From positions 1 to 38,827 of IMG/VR virus record IMGVR_UViG_3300032893_000159: a stretch of DNA of 38,827 nt. The stretch is one strand, 5' to 3'. This DNA comes from a virus. The position numbers and the translations under genes are program-made. Shown here piece after piece: positions 7,974-17,554 of this stretch; the first letter of the stretch is position 1, and every line of letters starts with the position of its first letter. Under the pieces are notes generated by a model. That model saw nothing but the letters and a program-made list of their open reading frames with translations. It was not told the origin of the DNA and ran no database searches.

Positions 7974-8459
7974 ATGGAGAAGATGTGCAGTAAGTGTAAG
8001 TTTATTAAGCCATGCACTGAGTTCTATGTGCGTACTAGACAGGTGGGATATCCAAACTCCAGTGCTGGTTATTCTCATCAGTGCAAGCAGTGTTTGAAAG
8101 AAAAACAAATTGCATGGCGAAAGAATAACCCCGATAAAGCGAAAAATGTAGATCTGAAGCAAACTTTTGGAATCGATTTAGAAACATATAATTATCTTTT
8201 TGGACTTCAAAAAGGCCACTGTGCGATCTGCAATGTTCATCAATCAGAATTACAGAAAGCTCTGGCAATTGATCATGATCATAGGACTGGAGTGTTTAGA
8301 GGTCTTTTGTGCCAAAATTGTAATCACGGTTTGGGGAACTTCAAGGATAACCCTGAATTTCTCAAAGAGGCCATCAATTATTTGAGGCCAATAACAAAAC
8401 CCGAAGTAGCGGAACATAATACTACTGTAGTCGTTTTGTCGACTAAAAAAGGGGGATAA
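7974..8459 (+). CDS. Recombination endonuclease VII-like protein
   Basis: 161 residues from ATG 7974, which has AAGAGG at 7963-7968; the GTG and TTG just upstream are too close to that site. The N-terminal half has a zinc-binding-type CSKC (5-8) and CKQC (37-40). The C-terminal half is an EndoVII domain: CAIC (83-86), DHDHRTG (100-106) with the His-Asp catalytic core, then CQNCNHGLG (113-121). Family members resolve branched DNA before packaging or act as free-standing HNH nucleases. It interrupts the structural genes and looks more AT-rich than its neighbours, so a mobile nuclease origin is possible. Confidence 0.85.
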   Translation: MEKMCSKCKFIKPCTEFYVRTRQVGYPNSSAGYSHQCKQCLKEKQIAWRKNNPDKAKNVDLKQTFGIDLETYNYLFGLQKGHCAICNVHQSELQKALAIDHDHRTGVFRGLLCQNCNHGLGNFKDNPEFLKEAINYLRPITKPEVAEHNTTVVVLSTKKGG

Positions 8460-8463
8460 CTCT

Positions 8464-8868
8464 ATCGCCAATCGCTGGTTAAATCAATTTGTGTCGTCAT
8501 TAAACAAAAGTATGGTGCTTATTTACGGCCAAGTTTCTTTTGCTGGTAGTGGAGTTCCCACTTTGAGCGCGATCAACTCAAAAGGAATTGTCTCTATCAC
8601 CAGAAACGGCACAGGGCTTTACACTTTTGTGTTTGGAACTACTTCTGGCTCTTTAGATACGTACTATCACTTAGGTATGGTGAAGCATGTGTTTAAGAAT
8701 GCCACAGCTCCTGCAGCTCCGCAGATGTACATTGTTGCAGATAATAGCGCAACGGCTGGAACAGCTAGCATTCAGCTGCAATTTGCATCTAGCGGCTCTG
8801 CGACTGACCCAGGTTCGGGTGAAGTATTGCTTGTGAGCTTTGAGTTTCAGAATTCTTCGGCGGTCTAA
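8464..8868 (+). CDS. Phage structural protein, apparent ATC start, 134 aa
   Basis: The annotated-type start would be GTG at 8491, but that codon has no ribosome binding site. The open frame continues upstream through ANRWLNQFVSSLNKS, and I recall the N-terminus MANRWLNQF from similar phage structural proteins. GGGGG at 8451-8455 lies 8 bases before the ATC at 8464, exactly where an initiator is expected. So translation may begin at ATC, or an ATG is misread as ATC. The body (IYGQVSFAGSGVPTLSAINSKG and later beta strands) is a Gly/Ser-rich beta protein in the tail/connector region. Function unknown. Confidence 0.65.
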   Translation: MANRWLNQFVSSLNKSMVLIYGQVSFAGSGVPTLSAINSKGIVSITRNGTGLYTFVFGTTSGSLDTYYHLGMVKHVFKNATAPAAPQMYIVADNSATAGTASIQLQFASSGSATDPGSGEVLLVSFEFQNSSAV

Positions 8869-9173
8869 TGGATAACGATGATATTAAACATCACGTTACA
8901 GTAATATCGGGGGGCGATATGCACGACTCAGAAGGTCTTCACGTCGCTGCTGAGGATATTTTAAATGCTATAAAAAGTGGGAGCGCTGAGAGTTTAGCTT
9001 CAGCGCTTCACTCTTTCTTTCAGATGGTTGATGAAGAGCCACATGAAGAAGGTGAGCATTTAGCCTATGGCGGTAAAGTGGGAAGCATTGACGACATGGG
9101 CGACAAAGACGGTGACGGCATAGATTACATCACCGAGCAGCGAAAGATGGCCCGTTACTTTGGTGAACGCTAA
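8868..9173 (+). CDS. Acidic hypothetical protein, 101 aa
   Basis: Start ATG overlaps the previous stop (TAATG). Strongly acidic with a helical segment (EDILNAIKSGSAESLASALHSFFQMVDEEP), a Gly-rich AYGGKVG element resembling motifs in other virion proteins of this genome (14826, 25861 genes), and DKDGDG, which resembles a calcium-loop. A small virion-associated protein is plausible, not proven. Confidence 0.6.
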   Translation: MDNDDIKHHVTVISGGDMHDSEGLHVAAEDILNAIKSGSAESLASALHSFFQMVDEEPHEEGEHLAYGGKVGSIDDMGDKDGDGIDYITEQRKMARYFGER

Positions 9174-9185
9174 GAGGGGGCTAAC

Positions 9186-9905
9186 GTGTCCACACAAAGC
9201 GTTGCTACACTATCAGAACTTAGAACTCTCGCTCGGCAATACGCCGATATGGTCAACTCGCAATTCGTTACAGACGACGAATTTAATTCGTACCTCAACT
9301 TAGCTTACTTTGAGCTCTACGATATTCTGATCCAGAAGTATGGGGATGACTACTACGCGACTTCGTATCAGTTCACTACTGACGGAACCACACAGCAGTA
9401 TCCCTTACCTTCTGATTTCTACAAATTCTTAGGATTAGATCTGCAGCTAAGCCCCAGCTCTCCACAGAATGGGTTTATCACCATTCGACCTTTCATGTTT
9501 GGAGATCGCAATCGCTATTCTATTCCAAATATGCAGACCTTTGCGGGAATCACGAATTTAAGATACAGAGTCTTTTCGAATACGCTGTTTTTGACGCCTA
9601 TACCTGCAGGAAATCAGACTTTAAAGATTTGGTACGTTCCAAAGCTTAACGAACTAACTACTGACGCCTCTACAGTAGATGGAATTTCAGGCTGGCAAGA
9701 CTACTTGCCTTTAGAGGCAGCTATTAAAGCTCTCATAAAAGAAGAAACAGACGTTTCTATGCTTATGGCTAGAAAGCAAGCGCTGATCAGTCGAATTGAA
9801 GCTGCTGCAGAGAACAGAGACGCTGGAAACCCACAAGTTGTCACTGATTCTCAGTACACAGACTTTTGGACACCCAACACAGGATATTGGAATGGAGCTT
9901 TCTAG
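9186..9905 (+). CDS. Head-tail adaptor protein (podovirus type)
   Basis: 239 residues. GTG start with GAGGGGG at 9174-9180. The N-terminal half (TLSELRTLARQYADMV, FNSYLNLAYFELYDIL) is the helical pattern seen in phage adaptor proteins that sit under the portal; the middle (YPLPSDFYKFLGLDLQL) and later beta segments (FRPFMFGDRNRYS-like region, LFLTPIPAGNQTLKIWYVP) match the beta part of this family. Position between head and tail genes agrees. Assigned by pattern and context. Confidence 0.72.
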   Translation: MSTQSVATLSELRTLARQYADMVNSQFVTDDEFNSYLNLAYFELYDILIQKYGDDYYATSYQFTTDGTTQQYPLPSDFYKFLGLDLQLSPSSPQNGFITIRPFMFGDRNRYSIPNMQTFAGITNLRYRVFSNTLFLTPIPAGNQTLKIWYVPKLNELTTDASTVDGISGWQDYLPLEAAIKALIKEETDVSMLMARKQALISRIEAAAENRDAGNPQVVTDSQYTDFWTPNTGYWNGAF

Positions 9906-10222
9906 TGGCGAACTTGTCAAAAATCGCTCTAGTTCAAACGCCAGACAGGCTCGTAAATCAGCTGCAGCAGAACATCAATTCGCAGCTTAATCAGATCATT
10001 GCAAACCCTATAGTCTCGGGAAATATCATAAACAACGTAGTGCTCGCCGTTGGGGATAACACCATCAATCACATGCTTGGAAGAAACCTGCAAGGATGGA
10101 TCATTATTTTAAAGAGCGCGAACTCAAATATTTTTGATAAGCAAAGCACAAACAGCACACCGAATTTGACTTTAGTGCTCAATTCTTCGGGTATTGTGAC
10201 TATAAGCTTGTACGTTTTCTAG
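9905..10222 (+). CDS. Small structural-type protein, 105 aa
   Basis: Real start is GTG 9905 (overlapping the previous TAG), with TGGAG at 9893-9897. Helical N-terminus (LVQTPDRLVNQLQQNINSQL) followed by beta strands ending LNSSGIVTISLYVF. Proteins of this shape, with a GRNLQGW-like segment and C-terminal LYVF, occur next to tail genes in many podoviruses. Probably a tail/fibre connector; exact role unknown. Confidence 0.65.
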   Translation: MANLSKIALVQTPDRLVNQLQQNINSQLNQIIANPIVSGNIINNVVLAVGDNTINHMLGRNLQGWIIILKSANSNIFDKQSTNSTPNLTLVLNSSGIVTISLYVF

Positions 10223-10230
10223 GGGGTTAG

Positions 10231-11421
10231 ATGAAATTTTTGCTTCTTTTCTTTTCAAGTTTAGCTTTAGCAAACACACCGAACATGAATCTCACTATTC
10301 CCACAGTCGGTGTGACAACTGGCCCTACTTACGCCACAGATATCAACAATGCTCTTACAACCATAGATTCGCATGATCACAGCCCTGGAAATGGGGTTGC
10401 AATTTCTAACGCTGGAATTTCTACTACAGCAGCCATTGCTAGAAGCAAACTCGCTACAGATGGAGCTAGCACAGTTGTTGTGAACAATAACAGCGGAGCT
10501 CTTTCTTATGAGCCAGTGCTTCCAGTATCACTAGGTGGGACTGATTTACCTTCATATGCGACGGGAGACATGCTCTACGCCGCAGGTCCTAGCAGCTTAG
10601 CAAGACTTGCTGCATCTACAAACGGGTTTACTTTAAAGCTTTCAGGGGGACTTCCCACATGGTCAGCCAATACGCAAAGTCTTGTGGTTCAAAGCAAGAC
10701 TGCGCCGTATACGATTCAATCAACCGATTCAGTTGTTTTGGGTGATTCCTCTGGAGGAACATTTCAGCTAACACTTCCAACGTGTTCGACTTACGTAGGA
10801 ACACTGTACATCAAAAAAATAGATTCTAGCATTACTGCCATAACAATTGCGAGGTCCGGCGGAGATACTATTCAAGATTCTAGCTCTGCTGTCACATCTA
10901 CGACTCTTAACACCCAAGGTGAAGAAGTTCTTCTCGTAAGCAATGGCAGCAGCGTATGGCAAGTAATGAACAGAAGAATAGATTCAACTGCAAAAACAGA
11001 CTTAAGCTTTACTCCAAACAGTGTGGGAACGATTTCTAACTCGTTTTACATGTATCAAAGGGTTGGAAGTAACATGGTTGCAAATATTTTATGGAAAAAC
11101 GGAACTCCAGGAGCAGCTGCAATGTCTGTTAGTTTGCCATCTAATATTGCCATAGATTCTACGAAGCTTTCATCTAGCACGAATGCGACTAGACTTGGAA
11201 CGTGGACCATAGCTAGAAATTCCACGACTCAGAATGTTTCTAGTCAAGACAATGAAGGCCCAGTGTTTTATGATGGCTCTGACACAGCAAAAATTTACTT
11301 CGCTCTAACAACTGGAGCTTCTGCAGGACAACTAACAAAAACCCTAGCGACGGGCTTATTCAGTGCAAGTGATGTGATCTCTGTGCAATTTACAATTCCT
11401 GTATCGGGGTGGAATGGCTAA
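10231..11421 (+). CDS. Tail fibre-like protein with N-terminal signal peptide
   Basis: 396 residues. N-terminus MKFLLLFFSSLALA is a short Sec signal peptide with an Ala-Leu-Ala cleavage site, then NMNLTIPTVGVTTGP...DINNALTTIDSHDHSPG, the typical opening of phage tail-fibre proteins, which normally starts at the MNL. The rest is Ser/Thr/Gly-rich with repeated beta strands and ends in VQFTIPVSGW. AGGGGG precedes the ATG. A cleavable export signal on a virion component is odd because particles assemble in the cytoplasm. Confidence 0.72.
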   Translation: MKFLLLFFSSLALANTPNMNLTIPTVGVTTGPTYATDINNALTTIDSHDHSPGNGVAISNAGISTTAAIARSKLATDGASTVVVNNNSGALSYEPVLPVSLGGTDLPSYATGDMLYAAGPSSLARLAASTNGFTLKLSGGLPTWSANTQSLVVQSKTAPYTIQSTDSVVLGDSSGGTFQLTLPTCSTYVGTLYIKKIDSSITAITIARSGGDTIQDSSSAVTSTTLNTQGEEVLLVSNGSSVWQVMNRRIDSTAKTDLSFTPNSVGTISNSFYMYQRVGSNMVANILWKNGTPGAAAMSVSLPSNIAIDSTKLSSSTNATRLGTWTIARNSTTQNVSSQDNEGPVFYDGSDTAKIYFALTTGASAGQLTKTLATGLFSASDVISVQFTIPVSGWNG

Positions 11422-14400
11422 TGGCACTTCAAAAACAAGTCGTGCCTGTTCAGCTGGGTCAAGGAATAGATACCAAGACCGATTCAAAGCAAGTTGTCAT
11501 TGGAAAGCTTCTATCCCTTCAAAACGCAGTTCTAGAAACTAAGAAACGCTTTACTAAGAGAAATGGATACAAAGCTCTAGCCACGTTAGGAGCAAACTGC
11601 AATGGAATGCTTCCCTATAATCAAGACGTAATTGCAATTTCTAACAACAACCTGATCCAAGATTACAGCCAAGATGCTGGGCAATTCTTCGAAGTTGTGG
11701 GGCAGCATCCCATGATCTACGTATCTTCTTATAAGGGATCTAGCACTTTTGGAAATCATTTAGCTTGCGACACAGCAATTCATTCTAGCGGTATTCAAAT
11801 GGTCGCTTGGACTACGAGCAGTTCAGTAGAGGGAACAAACATAAGCCAATTTGCAATACTTGATTCAACTACAAAATCTCAGCTTAGTACGAACATTATA
11901 GCCAACCAAACAGCAGCGCCCAAGACTGTAGTGCTTGGGGATTATTTGCTAGCTTTTGGATTTTCAGGAAACCAGCTTCTTGCCTGGCCTGTGAACTATT
12001 CCACACCTTCTCAAGTGGGAAATGTGATCAACGTTTCAAACACACTTGATTCTTCTCACCCAAATTATGACGTCGTTGTGATGGGAAGCACAGCCTATGT
12101 TTCTTGGGCTAAGAATGGCGGTGGAATAAATTGCGCTTCTATAGATGCTACACTTTCCGTCTCGAGCGTAACAACCTTAGTTGGCGCAGACGCCACAGGA
12201 AGTCTTACAATCGCAGCTGATTCGACTCTAAACCAGCTGTGGATCGCATACTCCAGTGCCACGACTGTGAACTACACAGTTGTATCGACGAGCTTTTCTG
12301 CAATTTTGACCACAACGCTTATCGAAACTATAAATTCAGTCATAAACATCTGCGCGATTTGTGATAATGGATCAGGCCAAATCTTTTATGAAGTGACAGG
12401 AGCCGCAGGGCCTCCAGCAGGAACATACTTCAATGCATTCATAAGAATTGTTCCTTGCACGAACACGACTCCAGGAACTCCGAAAGATTTTAAAAGAAGT
12501 GTGGGGCTTTCTTCAAAGCCGTTTAAGGCTGTAGTCAATGGGTTTTCCACAACGTGCGTAATGGTTGGTTATGCAGGCCAGAATCAGGGCTATAACTTTG
12601 TTTTGAATACTGCTGGGGTAGTGCTTGCGAAGCTTGGGCCTGACGGAAATGCAAGCGGTGTAAGTGGAAAAACACAAGGCACACTTGTTGGAGGCCCACT
12701 TCCCAATGTGACTACTTTAAGTTCAACTGATTTTGTAGTTCCATTTCTTCAAGCTGACTTTGCATATGGCAATGATTCAAGTGTAGTAAGTTTTTTTGGA
12801 ACACAAATCGCGAACTTAGATTTTTCAAACAGCTTTTCCTTTCAAGGACAGACCGCTTCCAATGATCTGCATGTAACAGGTGGGCTATTGTTCATGTACG
12901 ATGGGTTCGTATTCGGGGAGCATGGATACAACATCATTGCAGAGGCTCCGACTTCGTTTTCTAACTATTACGACAGTTCTACGAACAATTTCAACACAGG
13001 AACTTACTCTTATATCGTCGTATTTGAATGGTTCGATAACAAGGGCAATCTTCACAGAAGCACACCAAGCCCAGCTGCGACTCACACGATTTCTGGAAAC
13101 ACAACTACTGTGAATGTGACAGTTCCGACTTTGAGATTAACGAGTAAGCCTGGTGTGATCATTTCTGTTTTCAGAAATACTATAGCTCAGCCTGCAAACT
13201 TCTATCGTGTGTTTAGCACACCGAACCCACAGAATGCGACGAACTCAGATTTATCAGATACCGTAAACGTAGCAGACAGCACAACTGACGCAGCTATAGT
13301 GGGGCATCAACCGCTTTATACTACTGGTGGAGTCGAAGCAGCTTTTGCGGTTCCTGCTCCTAAGGCAATTTTTTCATACAAGAATCGGCTTATGGTGGTT
13401 CCTTCTGAAACACCAACGGTTATTTGGTTTTCAAAACTCATTGAGCAAAGTGTTCCTGGAAGTCCTGTGGAATTTGCTTCTGATTTTACGATTCAGATCA
13501 ATACTACTGGCGGTGATCTCGTTAATGGAATTCAGATGGATGATAAGGCTATCGTGTTTCAAGAGAACAGTGTGCTCTATTTCGTGGGTGACGGGCCAGA
13601 TGATACAGGAGCAAACAATGACTTTTCTCCGCCTCAACAAATTGCTTCTGATACAGGCCTTGCGGATGGAAATTCTTTAGTTCTCACACCCATTGGAGTC
13701 ATGTTCAAAAGCCCTAAGGGGATCTACCTTCTAGATAGATCTCTTCAAATGACGTACATCGGTCAAGACGTTGAAAAGTACAATTCCATAAGCGTTACAT
13801 CTGCAGTTCTCATTCCAAACACTACGCAAGTAAGGTTCATGCTCAATGCAACAACTGGGGTAAATTGCCTCGTTTATGATTATCTTTTGAATCAATGGAG
13901 CGAGTTTACGAATCATTCCTCAGTCAATGCGGCTGTCTATCAGAACCTTTACACGTTTCTCATGCCTAATGGCACACTGCTCCAAGAAACTCCAGGGGCT
14001 TATTCTGACAATGGGGCATATATTCCCATGCTGATTCAAACGGGCTGGCTTTCGTTTGATCAGCTAGAAGGGTTTCAGCGCATAAAGAAGTTCATCTTCT
14101 TAGGAGATTACTACTCTGCGCACGCTTTAAACGTGTATTTGACGTATGACTTTGACCCCAACACGCTTCAAACAACGGTGATCAACCCGGCCAATGTTCT
14201 AGACTTCTCAGACACGTGGGGTTCAGGAGCTCCCTGGGGAGACGATGCTACATGGGGTGGGGATTATCAAAACTATCAGTTTAGGGTTTTCACATCGCGT
14301 CAAAAGTGTGAGGCGATACAAGTTACAATTCAAGATGTACATACTACAGAGATAGGACAGAGCTTTTCTCTCTCTGGAATTGCTTTTGAGGTAGCTGGTA

Positions 14401-14444
14401 AACAAGGGGTGTTTAAGCTGCCTGCAAGCCAAAGCTTTGGGTGA
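11421..14444 (+). CDS. Large tail structural protein (tail nozzle/tube-like), 1007 aa
   Basis: Start ATG 11421 overlaps the previous TAA and has GGGGTGG at 11406-11412; GTG 11409 is less likely. N-terminus ALQKQVVPVQLGQGIDTKTDSKQV leads into long beta-repeat regions with many aromatic and Asn/Gly residues, like beta-propeller tail proteins of podoviruses. A C-terminal segment (WGSGAPWGDDATWGGD) lies near residues 925-940. In similar phages this large protein forms the distal tail tube. I see no hydrolase motif. Confidence 0.72.
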   Translation: MALQKQVVPVQLGQGIDTKTDSKQVVIGKLLSLQNAVLETKKRFTKRNGYKALATLGANCNGMLPYNQDVIAISNNNLIQDYSQDAGQFFEVVGQHPMIYVSSYKGSSTFGNHLACDTAIHSSGIQMVAWTTSSSVEGTNISQFAILDSTTKSQLSTNIIANQTAAPKTVVLGDYLLAFGFSGNQLLAWPVNYSTPSQVGNVINVSNTLDSSHPNYDVVVMGSTAYVSWAKNGGGINCASIDATLSVSSVTTLVGADATGSLTIAADSTLNQLWIAYSSATTVNYTVVSTSFSAILTTTLIETINSVINICAICDNGSGQIFYEVTGAAGPPAGTYFNAFIRIVPCTNTTPGTPKDFKRSVGLSSKPFKAVVNGFSTTCVMVGYAGQNQGYNFVLNTAGVVLAKLGPDGNASGVSGKTQGTLVGGPLPNVTTLSSTDFVVPFLQADFAYGNDSSVVSFFGTQIANLDFSNSFSFQGQTASNDLHVTGGLLFMYDGFVFGEHGYNIIAEAPTSFSNYYDSSTNNFNTGTYSYIVVFEWFDNKGNLHRSTPSPAATHTISGNTTTVNVTVPTLRLTSKPGVIISVFRNTIAQPANFYRVFSTPNPQNATNSDLSDTVNVADSTTDAAIVGHQPLYTTGGVEAAFAVPAPKAIFSYKNRLMVVPSETPTVIWFSKLIEQSVPGSPVEFASDFTIQINTTGGDLVNGIQMDDKAIVFQENSVLYFVGDGPDDTGANNDFSPPQQIASDTGLADGNSLVLTPIGVMFKSPKGIYLLDRSLQMTYIGQDVEKYNSISVTSAVLIPNTTQVRFMLNATTGVNCLVYDYLLNQWSEFTNHSSVNAAVYQNLYTFLMPNGTLLQETPGAYSDNGAYIPMLIQTGWLSFDQLEGFQRIKKFIFLGDYYSAHALNVYLTYDFDPNTLQTTVINPANVLDFSDTWGSGAPWGDDATWGGDYQNYQFRVFTSRQKCEAIQVTIQDVHTTEIGQSFSLSGIAFEVAGKQGVFKLPASQSFG

Positions 14445-14448
14445 TTAA

Positions 14449-14823
14449 ATGGATGTTAGACGCTTTCAGACATTGGATCTCATTACTATAAACGCTTGGT
14501 ATGCAAGACGTGGGCTTAGAACATTGCACGAGCGTGAGCTTTCGCAGGCGGGGTTCATAGTTCCTGGAGTGGCTGCTGTGTTTCTTTATGGCACAGACTC
14601 TAACTTTGCATTCATTGAGAATTTAATAAGTAACCCAGATAGAGCTCCTGGCGTTAGAAAAGAGGCGATTGATATGCTAGTTGATGCAACCGAAAAAGAA
14701 GCGAAAGCATTGGGGTATGACAGAATTTTGTTTTTGAGTGAGCATAAACAAGTTTTTGATCATGGAAAGCGCCATGGTTTTGAGTTTGTGACAATTTTAA
14801 ATCTTTACAAAAAGGAGATTTGA
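14449..14823 (+). CDS. GNAT-fold acetyltransferase-like protein, 124 aa
   Basis: Second small GNAT-like protein of the genome. It has a short N-terminal helix pair, beta strands (GVAAVFLYGT, FAFIENLISNP), then a helix with alternating Arg/Lys (RKEAIDMLVDATEKEAKALGYDRILFL) and a final HGKRHGFEFV strand, the usual GNAT C-terminal half. The canonical RxxGxG/A motif is weak, so catalytic activity is uncertain. It sits in the tail/ejection protein operon, four bases after the large tail gene. Confidence 0.68.
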   Translation: MDVRRFQTLDLITINAWYARRGLRTLHERELSQAGFIVPGVAAVFLYGTDSNFAFIENLISNPDRAPGVRKEAIDMLVDATEKEAKALGYDRILFLSEHKQVFDHGKRHGFEFVTILNLYKKEI

Positions 14824-14825
14824 TT

Positions 14826-15842
14826 ATGGGAATGTTTCCCGGTCTTCCTGGTGTTCCTGGAATTGGCATAGGTGGGGGCAGCTTATCGGGAGTCATTGGA
14901 GCTAATAACACCTACCAAGCAAACTTAGCTCAATTGCCACAATACGATTATATGGGCCAGGCCAACAATGCCCTAGGAAATGAGCAGACTGCTTTTAAGC
15001 AAGGGCAAGACTTGCAGCATTCTCAAATGAACTTTGAAGATGTTCTAAGACAACAAGCCTTAGGACAAGCTGGGCCAAGTGTCGCTCAACTTCAAATGCA
15101 GCAAGGCTTAGGGCAAACCAACCAAGCCCTAGCTGCTGCTTTAGCTAGCGGAAAAGGGATCAATCCAGCCTTAGCTGCGAGAATGGCGACTCAGCAGCAG
15201 GGGATCAACTCTCAGAATGTTCTAGGGCAAACTGCACAGCTTAGAGCTCAGGAACAGCTAGCTAACCAATCAAATTATGCGAATTATTTAAGCGGACTTC
15301 GTGGGCAAAACTTGGCTGCTGCTCAACAACAAGCACAACTTGCGACTGGACTGGGTGGATTAAGTAATCAGCAGAATCAGCTTAACCTTTCCAACGTGCA
15401 AGGAGTAAATCAGTTGAACGCTGGAGTGGCTGGGCAGAATGCTCAAATGAATGCGGGACTATTGGGCGGTCTTGTAGGTGCAGCTGGAAGCATCGGATCA
15501 ATGGCTGCTTTAGGTGGCGGTAGTGGAGCAAGTGGAGTAGCCGCTGCTGCTCCTTTAGCTGCTGCTGCTGCTTATGATGGAGGAAAGATTTCTGATCCAA
15601 AGCAAGACTTCTTAGAAGCCATAAAGAAGATGACTAAAGGTGGCGCAATCGGTGGAAAAGCTAAAGTCGAAGGAGATTCTCCAGAAAACGATACGGTTCC
15701 TGCAAAGCTTAGCCCTGGGGAAATTGTTATACCACGATCCATTTCTCATAGTGGAGACAAGGCTAAGGCTTTCGTCGATGCTATAAACAAAAGAAAGTCT
15801 CCTAAAGAAGCCAAGAAAGTAGCCATGGCATATGGGGGTGAG
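14826..15842 (+). CDS. Internal virion/ejection-type protein, Gln- and Ala-rich
   Basis: Start ATG 14826 (GGAG at 14814-14817); the stop codon is at 15846-15848. About 340 residues. Gly/Pro-rich N-terminus, then a Gln-rich helical region (residues about 40-190), a Gly/Ala-rich hydrophobic stretch (LLGGLVGAAGSIGSMAALGGG, about 213-233) that could interact with membranes, and a Lys-rich end with SPGEIVIPRS, a motif frequent in phage internal proteins. First of three consecutive large genes that together resemble podovirus ejection proteins. Confidence 0.68.
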
Positions 15843-15847
15843 TGCTA

Positions 15848-17554
15848 ATGGGTGATAGAGTAGATCAGAACCAATCATTAGAACCAACTTCAGACGAGCA
15901 GGCATTTATAGATTCTCACACTCCTGTTTCGAATGATGGAAATACTGCAATTCTTTCTTCACCTACTGGAAGTCAAATTTCTATCAACAAAAATGAAGTA
16001 CCTGAAAAGTCGTGGAATATAATTTCTAACATGTTTGGTAGCCCTTCTGCTGCACCCGCAGATCAACCCAAAACAAAAACCACAGAACTTTCACCCCTGC
16101 AGAAAAAATACAATTTAGAAATTTACTCTCACGGAAACAATCCGAAAAATTTAATCGGCCCACATGGTGAACCGCCACAAGAAGTAGATCCCGAATATTT
16201 AAGAATGGCACAAGTTGAACAAGAGGCAGAAGAAAACAAGCAGAAAGCTTTAGAATATAGACAAAATTTAGGAGCTCAAGTGCAGCAGAGTGCCAGAAGT
16301 GCTCTTGGGTTTCCTTCTGTTCAGCCGGCATCTTACACGACTGCTGACAATACGCTTCCCTCATCTGGTGCAGCAGAGCAATTAAAACAATCGCAACAAG
16401 GAACCCAACAACAAACCGATGTTCCAAACGTAGATATCAATCAGCTTTACAAGAATCAGATCAATGCAGCTGAACAGGCGGCTCAGTCACAAACTGACTT
16501 AGCTAAGGCTCAACAAGGAATTTATTCTGATCAAGCTGCGCAAATGAAAGCTGTTAATGAAGCCTATAACACGCACCTTAAGGCCATTGACGATGAAAAC
16601 TCCCAGTTGATGAATGCCTATGCTCAACAAAAAATTAATCCCAGAGCCGTGTTCGATAATATGGACACAGGAAACAAGCTAATGGCAAGTGTGGGCCTTC
16701 TTTTGGGAGGAATCGGACAAGGATTGCTTCATACGCAAACGAACCCTGCTATGGATGTGATCAACAAAGCTTTGGATAGAGACATTGAATCTCAAAAATT
16801 GAACATGGACAAAACTCGCAATCTTCTAACCATGAACATGGAAAAGTATAGAAACTTGGATGCTGCTACAGCTGCGACTCGAGCGAATCAACTTGCAGTC
16901 ACAAGCAGCATGCTTAATCAGGCCATTCAAAAGGCTCAGCCAGGGATCATTCAAAGCCAGTTGCTTCAGACAAAAAGTCAAATTGATTTGCAGCGTTTTC
17001 AAATGCAGCGTGATCTAGCTCTTTTTAACGTAAATGCCAGTGCTGTAAGTGGAGAAGGTGTTCCAGCGCACCTGCTTCCTTATGTATCAAAAGACATTTC
17101 TGGAAACATGGTTCCACTTCCCAATGGGAACTACGCTGCTGCTCGAGACAAGGACGCCGCTAAAACGGTGACAGATACAATAGCTCCATATCAAACTTTA
17201 ATGGGTCTCATGCATGAAATGGACAAGCTCGGACCTTCTGCACTTGTTCCTGGAACTTCAGCTAATCAGCAGGCACACGCTTTAGCAGGGCAGACAGTTC
17301 TAGAGCTAAACAGTCTTCATGGGTTAAAGAGAATTTCAGACAAGGACGTTGAAATTCAAAGCAACACGTTTAGAGACCCGACAAAGTTTTCTCAATTCTT
17401 AGCTGGCGGATCACGAAACAGTGCGCTTGGCAAATTTCTAGATAGCAAAGTTGATTCTGTGTATAGAGCTAATGTGCCAGCATACAAACCCAAGTATGTT
17501 CCAAGTACATTGGGAGCTTTCGCTCAGGGAAATCAGACCGTCGGGCAAAGGTAA
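15848..17554 (+). CDS. Internal virion protein, 568 aa, coiled-coil
   Basis: Start ATG 15848 overlaps the previous stop (TAATG), with GGGGG at 15834-15838. Mostly helical and Gln/Ala-rich (residues about 140-250), with a short hydrophobic Gly-rich segment (LMASVGLLLGGIGQGLL, about 277-293) that could insert in membranes, and a conserved-looking C-terminal domain (MGLMHEMDKLGPSALVPG). No enzymatic motif seen. Fits the middle ejection protein that forms the DNA path through the envelope. Confidence 0.68.
   Translation: MGDRVDQNQSLEPTSDEQAFIDSHTPVSNDGNTAILSSPTGSQISINKNEVPEKSWNIISNMFGSPSAAPADQPKTKTTELSPLQKKYNLEIYSHGNNPKNLIGPHGEPPQEVDPEYLRMAQVEQEAEENKQKALEYRQNLGAQVQQSARSALGFPSVQPASYTTADNTLPSSGAAEQLKQSQQGTQQQTDVPNVDINQLYKNQINAAEQAAQSQTDLAKAQQGIYSDQAAQMKAVNEAYNTHLKAIDDENSQLMNAYAQQKINPRAVFDNMDTGNKLMASVGLLLGGIGQGLLHTQTNPAMDVINKALDRDIESQKLNMDKTRNLLTMNMEKYRNLDAATAATRANQLAVTSSMLNQAIQKAQPGIIQSQLLQTKSQIDLQRFQMQRDLALFNVNASAVSGEGVPAHLLPYVSKDISGNMVPLPNGNYAAARDKDAAKTVTDTIAPYQTLMGLMHEMDKLGPSALVPGTSANQQAHALAGQTVLELNSLHGLKRISDKDVEIQSNTFRDPTKFSQFLAGGSRNSALGKFLDSKVDSVYRANVPAYKPKYVPSTLGAFAQGNQTVGQR

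Noticed and set aside
16026-16427. 133-aa minus-strand ORF in the ejection-protein gene
   Set aside because: Antisense shadow of a real structural gene with no supporting signals.
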